Assembly: GCA_947448095.1 (NCBI GenBank)
Contig: CANFNN010000098.1
Location: 1 to 8,957 of the forward strand
Source: Bacteriovoracaceae bacterium
Lineage (GTDB): Bacteria; Bdellovibrionota; Bacteriovoracia; Bacteriovoracales; Bacteriovoracaceae
DNA length: 8,957 bases
Direction: 5' to 3'
Every line of letters starts with the position of its first letter. The first letter of the stretch is position 1. The notes beneath the pieces were generated by a model. It was not told the DNA's origin, ran no database searches, and saw only the letters and a program-made list of their open reading frames with translations. The position numbers and the translations under genes are program-made. Below are positions 5,977-8,957 of this stretch, in pieces.

Positions 5977-6792
5977 ATGAGAGTTATCAAATCTGACACG
6001 GGTTTTCTCTATTACGAGAAAATTTTCAAACAATTAATGGCCAACCAGTCTGACCTGGTGATTTGGCAGTTATCTCCTGAAAATGGTGAACGACAAATTT
6101 CGCGCTCTAGGCTCAATGCTTTTCACATGGAATCAGGCAGACTGTTTGTTCAAGTAGACTCAGAAAATAAGGTAAAGGCGTTTTTACCTTTATATTGCTT
6201 CGCCGAAGATGGGCCATTGATATTTAAGGCCAACATCCAGGATATTTCGGACAGTAATGTGAGTTTGAGCATGCCCGATGAAATCAAAGTGCTGGAGGAT
6301 CCAGAAGTGGTTCATATCCATGGATGCACAGGGCACATTATCAATACACCGATCATTAAGCGCATCGACGTCTCACCGATTGATACCAGTCCCGACATTA
6401 TGCGAGTTAAATCAATGTCCCAAAGATCTAAAAGGGATAAGGATTTATTAAATAACGAATTTGGTTTAAGTGTGGATGAGGAAGATAAACTCTTTGCTGA
6501 TAAGCGCGAGACTCCCAGAGCACGTCCCAAAGCTGATAAGTGGGTCAAGGTTGCTCAACTTCAGGGAACAGGTCCGATTATTTATAAGCTATTTGATCTC
6601 TCTCAAGGTGGTATGGCGTTTGTCAGTTTTGACGAATCAGAATTCGCCAAGGGCTCCGAGATTCATATCGTTGGTTTTAACGACTTTGATCTCGATGATC
6701 CTCTTATTGGTAATATAATGTCCATCCGTCCAATAGATGGAGAGTTAAGTGAATTTAAAATCGGCGTCAAATTTTCTGAGGGTCAGGACTAA
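5977..6792 (+). CDS. PilZ-domain c-di-GMP receptor protein
   Basis: A 271-residue cytosolic protein with no signal peptide or membrane segment. Its C-terminal PilZ domain (about 175-270) has both c-di-GMP-binding motifs: R177-ETP-R181 (R-x-x-x-R) and D207-L-S209-Q-G-G212 (D-x-S-x-x-G), spaced normally. Residues 1-115 form a separate domain (FLYYEKIF near the start, NVSLSMPDEIKVLED around 90-105) that may be a YcgR-N-like partner-binding module, and 130-175 is a charged linker. The frame is open to a TTG at 5938, but that lies right after a good -10 box; the ATG at 5977 is the likely start, with weak AAGAAG upstream. It diverges from the GT2/barrel operon and probably couples c-di-GMP to it, as PilZ domains do for cellulose and alginate synthases; a motility role is the alternative. 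It ends with a 4-bp overlap with the next, convergent gene. Confidence 0.87.
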   Translation: MRVIKSDTGFLYYEKIFKQLMANQSDLVIWQLSPENGERQISRSRLNAFHMESGRLFVQVDSENKVKAFLPLYCFAEDGPLIFKANIQDISDSNVSLSMPDEIKVLEDPEVVHIHGCTGHIINTPIIKRIDVSPIDTSPDIMRVKSMSQRSKRDKDLLNNEFGLSVDEEDKLFADKRETPRARPKADKWVKVAQLQGTGPIIYKLFDLSQGGMAFVSFDESEFAKGSEIHIVGFNDFDLDDPLIGNIMSIRPIDGELSEFKIGVKFSEGQD

Positions 6793-7256
6793 AATTCGTA
6801 ATAATAATCAAATTTATTTTCGTTATTTGTATCTGACTTATTGATGACCTTCTTTTGGTGTTTAAGAGATCTTTCAATTGCCTTCAATTCTTTTTCTAAT
6901 TTTTTTGGATCCACATATTCGGAGTCTTTGCCTTGGTCACAAATTAAAGTTTGTCTGTGAATGAAGATCAATTGATTAAGGGCCTCATCTTTGGCCTTAA
7001 TGGTTCGGCTTCGGTCGAAATCCAGATGGCTGCCAATACCTTTCAAGTGCTCAGGAAATATGATAAAAATTTCTTTGATTTTTTTACAAGCACTTACTAC
7101 ATCTTCTTTATCTAAATCTTCCCTTGAACTTTCAACTTTCTCAATCAGAAGGGTAGTCCGGTCCAGCATTTCTTGTTTGATTCTTTTTTCTTTCATCGAT
7201 TGAGCATACGTCATCTGGCACATGAGAAAAGTGACAAGCATCAAACTGATTTTCAT
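6789..7256 (-). CDS. Small secreted helical protein, unknown function
   Basis: A 155-residue protein with an N-terminal Sec signal peptide (MKISLMLVTF core, likely cleaved after TYA at 18). Cys13 is inside the signal peptide and not in a lipobox, so it is probably periplasmic or secreted rather than a lipoprotein. The mature part is strongly charged and predicted mainly helical (20-65, 85-105 and a Lys/Glu-rich helix at 117-140), with two cysteines at 57 and 106 that could pair, and ends with an aromatic, acidic tail (FDYYYEF). The start is well supported: GGGAG at 7266-7262, 5 nt before the ATG. It lies 88 bp downstream of srkA on the same strand and may be partly transcribed from it. I do not recognise the family. 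The stop overlaps that of the convergent PilZ gene by 4 bp. Confidence 0.8.
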   Translation of the reverse strand: MKISLMLVTFLMCQMTYAQSMKEKRIKQEMLDRTTLLIEKVESSREDLDKEDVVSACKKIKEIFIIFPEHLKGIGSHLDFDRSRTIKAKDEALNQLIFIHRQTLICDQGKDSEYVDPKKLEKELKAIERSLKHQKKVINKSDTNNENKFDYYYEF

Positions 7257-7344
7257 AAAAACTCCCGTTTTAATCTACACCTGATCAACTTTTAGGCAGT
7301 ACAAGCTGCTTAAAGATGGTCAAATGATCTTATTTGGAATGTAT

Positions 7345-8379
7345 TTATTCAAATCCCATGCCAGATCGCTCTTGGATAAGACCAATCTGAACCCGCAGAT
7401 CAATGAGTTGCTGATCCCAATAACTAGCAGTCGGAAACTGGGGAAACATGCGCTGAAAAGAGTGATCTTCCCAGCGTTTGGTAATCCAGGCATTGAAGTG
7501 AACCATGCGCATAGTTCGCAGAGGTTCTGTAAGGTTCATGCGAAGATAGTCTTTTCGAGTCATCTCTTTATAAGCATCAATGAAGCGTTCACGGTCTTTG
7601 GTGCCGTCTTCGTCCTGGCCAGGAAACAATAGCCATAAATCCTGCTCAACCGGACCAGTAATACAGTCGTCAAAATCAACTGCCTTTGGTCCATCACTTG
7701 TCCAAACGATATTTCCCCGGTGAAAATCCCCATGAATCCGTTGAAGCTCAAGATGAGCAAACATCGGCTCCAGAATCATTTCTAGCTGCTCGAGAAGTTT
7801 CAGGTAATGAACAAAGCTTATATGGTCCACTGGCCTGAGTCGCTCAAGCTCGAGTCGGCTGGACTGGACAAAAGTTTTGGGTGTGAGAGTAAAGCGGTGA
7901 GAGAATTTCGCCGTTGAGCCAATGTTATGGATCCTACCAATGAGTCTTCCCACTTGGTCAATTTCGTCTTTCATGAGTTCATCTTTCAGGCGACCCAGGA
8001 CTTTTGGAAAGAGGGCAAACCAAAGATTAGTTTCTGGATGCAAGTGCAGAGTAGAGCCATTAAATTCGAGTGGGGCAACGACCGGAACTTCAAAGTCTAT
8101 TAGGCTTGCTAGGAATTTATGTTCTTCAAGGATTTGTTCTTTGCACCATCTGCCCGGTCGATAAAATTTGACCACGACGTTGGCCGGAGCAAAGCCTTTG
8201 CCAAAATCAGACTGACTAGCAAGCTCAACATCATAGACTCTGTTCTCAAGACTATTAAGCGCCATGATCCGGCCAGTGAGACGTTTGCCAAGGCCTTCAA
8301 CTGCCGCCATGACGTGATCTGGAGATAAAAGGTGGAAGTGCTGAGTTTCTTTGCCCCATAGGCTTAATGATTCGGTCAT
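7345..8379 (-). CDS. srkA: SrkA-type stress-response Ser/Thr protein kinase (YihE/RdoA)
   Basis: SrkA phosphorylates Ser/Thr residues and protects cells from stress-induced death in E. coli, where it is under Cpx control. The 344 residues match the family end to end: LSPDHVMAA near 18-26, LNSLENRVYDV (41-51), VVVKFYRPGRW with the ATP-binding Lys71, QILEEHKF (82-89), VAPLEFNG (101-108), catalytic loop HGDFHRGN (216-223, Asp218), metal-binding DFDD (235-238) and GPVEQDLW (242-249), then EPLR...RM..F.AW and the FPxF...SYWDQQ tail. No catalytic residue is missing. The ATG at 8379 has only a poor ribosome site but gives the normal family N terminus. Unlike E. coli, there is no dsbA gene next to it in the visible context. 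It has its own upstream promoter with a tandem repeat at the start site. Confidence 0.94.
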   Translation of the reverse strand: MTESLSLWGKETQHFHLLSPDHVMAAVEGLGKRLTGRIMALNSLENRVYDVELASQSDFGKGFAPANVVVKFYRPGRWCKEQILEEHKFLASLIDFEVPVVAPLEFNGSTLHLHPETNLWFALFPKVLGRLKDELMKDEIDQVGRLIGRIHNIGSTAKFSHRFTLTPKTFVQSSRLELERLRPVDHISFVHYLKLLEQLEMILEPMFAHLELQRIHGDFHRGNIVWTSDGPKAVDFDDCITGPVEQDLWLLFPGQDEDGTKDRERFIDAYKEMTRKDYLRMNLTEPLRTMRMVHFNAWITKRWEDHSFQRMFPQFPTASYWDQQLIDLRVQIGLIQERSGMGFE

Positions 8380-8400
8380 GGTTAGGATTCTTATTTAAAA

Positions 8401-8419
8401 GGTGTAGGTAAGGTGTAGG
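8401..8419. repeat. Tandem GGTGTAGG repeat over the srkA start site (operator candidate)
   Basis: GGTGTAGG occurs at 8401-8408 and again at 8412-8419, identical and offset by 11 bp, one helical turn, so both copies face the same side of the DNA. The second copy covers the predicted srkA +1 and the first lies in the early leader. A protein bound here would block promoter clearance. A third AGGTGTAG is on the minus strand at 7282-7275, 18 bp before the start of the gene downstream of srkA. Confidence 0.4.
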
Positions 8420-8423
8420 CCAC

Positions 8424-8452
8424 ATCTTACGACCGATTGAAGGAAGTGCCAA
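8424..8452 (-). promoter_or_regulatory. Candidate srkA promoter
   Basis: On the minus strand TTGGCA (8452-8447, 5 of 6 to consensus) is followed after exactly 17 bp by TAAGAT (8429-8424, 4 of 6). The predicted transcription start is about 8417, giving a leader of some 37 nt before the srkA ATG at 8379. The tandem 8-bp repeat sits right over this start point. Confidence 0.48.
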
Positions 8453-8459
8453 TTATTGA

Positions 8460-8527
8460 TGCTATATTTTCACCAAGAAAAGACTATTTGAGTCTTGTTA
8501 TAACGGTGACTTAAAGCCCTTTTGGGC
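8460..8527 (+). promoter_or_regulatory. Candidate extended -10 promoter and structured leader of the right-edge gene
   Basis: TGcTATATT (8460-8468) is a good extended -10 element; TTGAAG upstream (8437-8442) is 20 bp away and probably too far to help. A start near 8475 would give a leader of about 135 nt. In it, AAGACT-atttg-AGTCTT (8480-8496) and GCCC-tttt-GGGC (8516-8527) can form hairpins. The first could be enclosed by TCACC/GGTGA (8470-8474 with 8505-8509) only if transcription starts further upstream. No known riboswitch class is recognised, and 8528-8598 shows nothing further. Confidence 0.3.
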
Positions 8528-8609
8528 GTGGAGTATTTTTCCATAAACAAAGAAACAGTCCACTGTAGTAAAATGGTTAAAAATAAGCCCATGTCTCCAA
8601 AGGATCTTT

Positions 8610-8957
8610 ATGAAATTGATAATCATTGGTCTCTTGAATTTACTCTTAGTTATTCAAGTCTATGCCCAGCAGCCGGCGTTTAAGGACCAACAGGAAATTG
8701 AGAAAAAAGCTTCTCAAATTATTGAGGACCTAAAAAGTTCCAATCGCCTGAACGGCAAAGAAATATCCAATGCTATTTCACCCTACGTAAAAGATCCCAA
8801 AGTGGTTAAAAGCATTTCAACATTGGATACCTCCAAGGCAAGTGAAGCTGATCTTAAAAAGATGGTGGCGAAATTATTAACAATCTCCAACAATCAAAGT
8901 GCTGGAATGTGTATTAAGGAAGAAGCTAAGTGTGGTGAATCTGAACAAAGCTGTTGT
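8610..8957 (+). CDS. Secreted cysteine-containing protein, 3'-truncated by window edge
   Basis: ATG at 8610 follows AAAGGA (8599-8604) with a 5-nt spacer, a strong ribosome site; 116 codons are open to the window end. Residues 1-19 are a Sec signal peptide (MKLIIIGLLNLLLVIQVYA, cleaved before QQPAF). The mature part up to about 92 is charged and helical (a KDQQEIEKKASQIIEDL segment, then a KKMVAKLLTI segment). It is followed by a cysteine-rich stretch with C101, C108, C115 and C116 just before the edge, so a disulfide-bonded or metal-binding region probably continues beyond. No lipobox, so a periplasmic or secreted protein is expected. The family is not recognised, and the missing C-terminal part may decide it. 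The gene is divergent from srkA, with a 230-bp shared upstream region. Confidence 0.75.
   Translation, partial: MKLIIIGLLNLLLVIQVYAQQPAFKDQQEIEKKASQIIEDLKSSNRLNGKEISNAISPYVKDPKVVKSISTLDTSKASEADLKKMVAKLLTISNNQSAGMCIKEEAKCGESEQSCC

Noticed and set aside
6312..6548. Minus-strand and other-frame ORFs of 60-100 codons inside the PilZ, SrkA, GT2 and hydrolase genes
   Set aside because: They are shadows of well-supported genes, without ribosome sites or recognisable protein features.
7291..7310. Weak stem AGGCAG/CTGCTT between srkA and the small secreted-protein gene, considered as a terminator
   Set aside because: One position is a wobble on one strand and a mismatch on the minus strand, where the genes lie, and there is no T run.
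8516..8540. GCCC-tttt-GGGC hairpin followed later by a T run, read as an intrinsic terminator
   Set aside because: The stem has only 4 bp, the T run begins 8 nt after it, and no plus-strand gene ends there.
8573..8686. 37-codon ORF overlapping the start of the right-edge gene in another frame
   Set aside because: It lacks a ribosome site, while the 8610 frame has AAAGGA with ideal spacing and a clear signal peptide.

Overview
The window reads as a stretch of a compact, moderately low-GC chromosome from a Gram-negative bacterium. An outer-membrane beta-barrel ending in Phe, several Sec signal peptides and proteobacterial-type RluE, TapT and SrkA proteins show two membranes. The blend of these genes with an orphan PilZ protein and several small, lineage-specific secreted proteins fits the Bdellovibrionota / former Deltaproteobacteria. 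That placement is an inference from gene style, not proven. No tRNA, rRNA, CRISPR array, insertion sequence or phage gene was seen.

Layout. (1) 1-888: 3' part of a secreted-type alpha/beta hydrolase, cut by the left edge. (2) 885-1442, minus: RluE-type 23S rRNA pseudouridine synthase. (3) 1570-2497, plus: a 26-residue hydrophobic peptide, a SUI1/YciH translation factor and a secreted protein, the last two joined by a TAATG overlap. (4) 2480-3079, minus, and 3104-3835, plus: a P-loop NTPase of the AAA_28 type and the tRNA acp3U transferase TapT, with only 24 bp between their start codons. (5) 3816-5890, minus: a membrane glycosyltransferase of family 2 and a YaiO-like outer-membrane barrel, also joined by TAATG. 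(6) 5977-6792, plus: a PilZ-domain protein divergent from that pair. (7) 6789-7256, minus: a small secreted helical protein. (8) 7345-8379, minus: SrkA-type stress kinase. (9) 8610 to the right edge, plus: start of a secreted, cysteine-containing protein.

How the genes work together. The clearest functional unit is 3816-6792: a processive-looking glycosyltransferase, a partner outer-membrane barrel and a c-di-GMP receptor domain. It resembles the E. coli yaiP/yaiO pair plus a PilZ protein, and suggests an exopolysaccharide made or exported under c-di-GMP control. RluE, SUI1/YciH and TapT all act on ribosome or tRNA function but are in separate transcription units.

Two window-wide patterns stand out. 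All four convergent gene pairs overlap at their 3' ends, leaving no room for ordinary terminators. Four genes without a good Shine-Dalgarno sequence (rluE, SUI1, the NTPase, tapT) each have a -10-like hexamer 7-9 nt before the ATG, the geometry of leaderless mRNA, whereas genes with clear Shine-Dalgarno sequences do not. Two of these promoters carry an inverted repeat over the -35/spacer, and the srkA promoter carries a tandem 8-bp repeat at its predicted start site.
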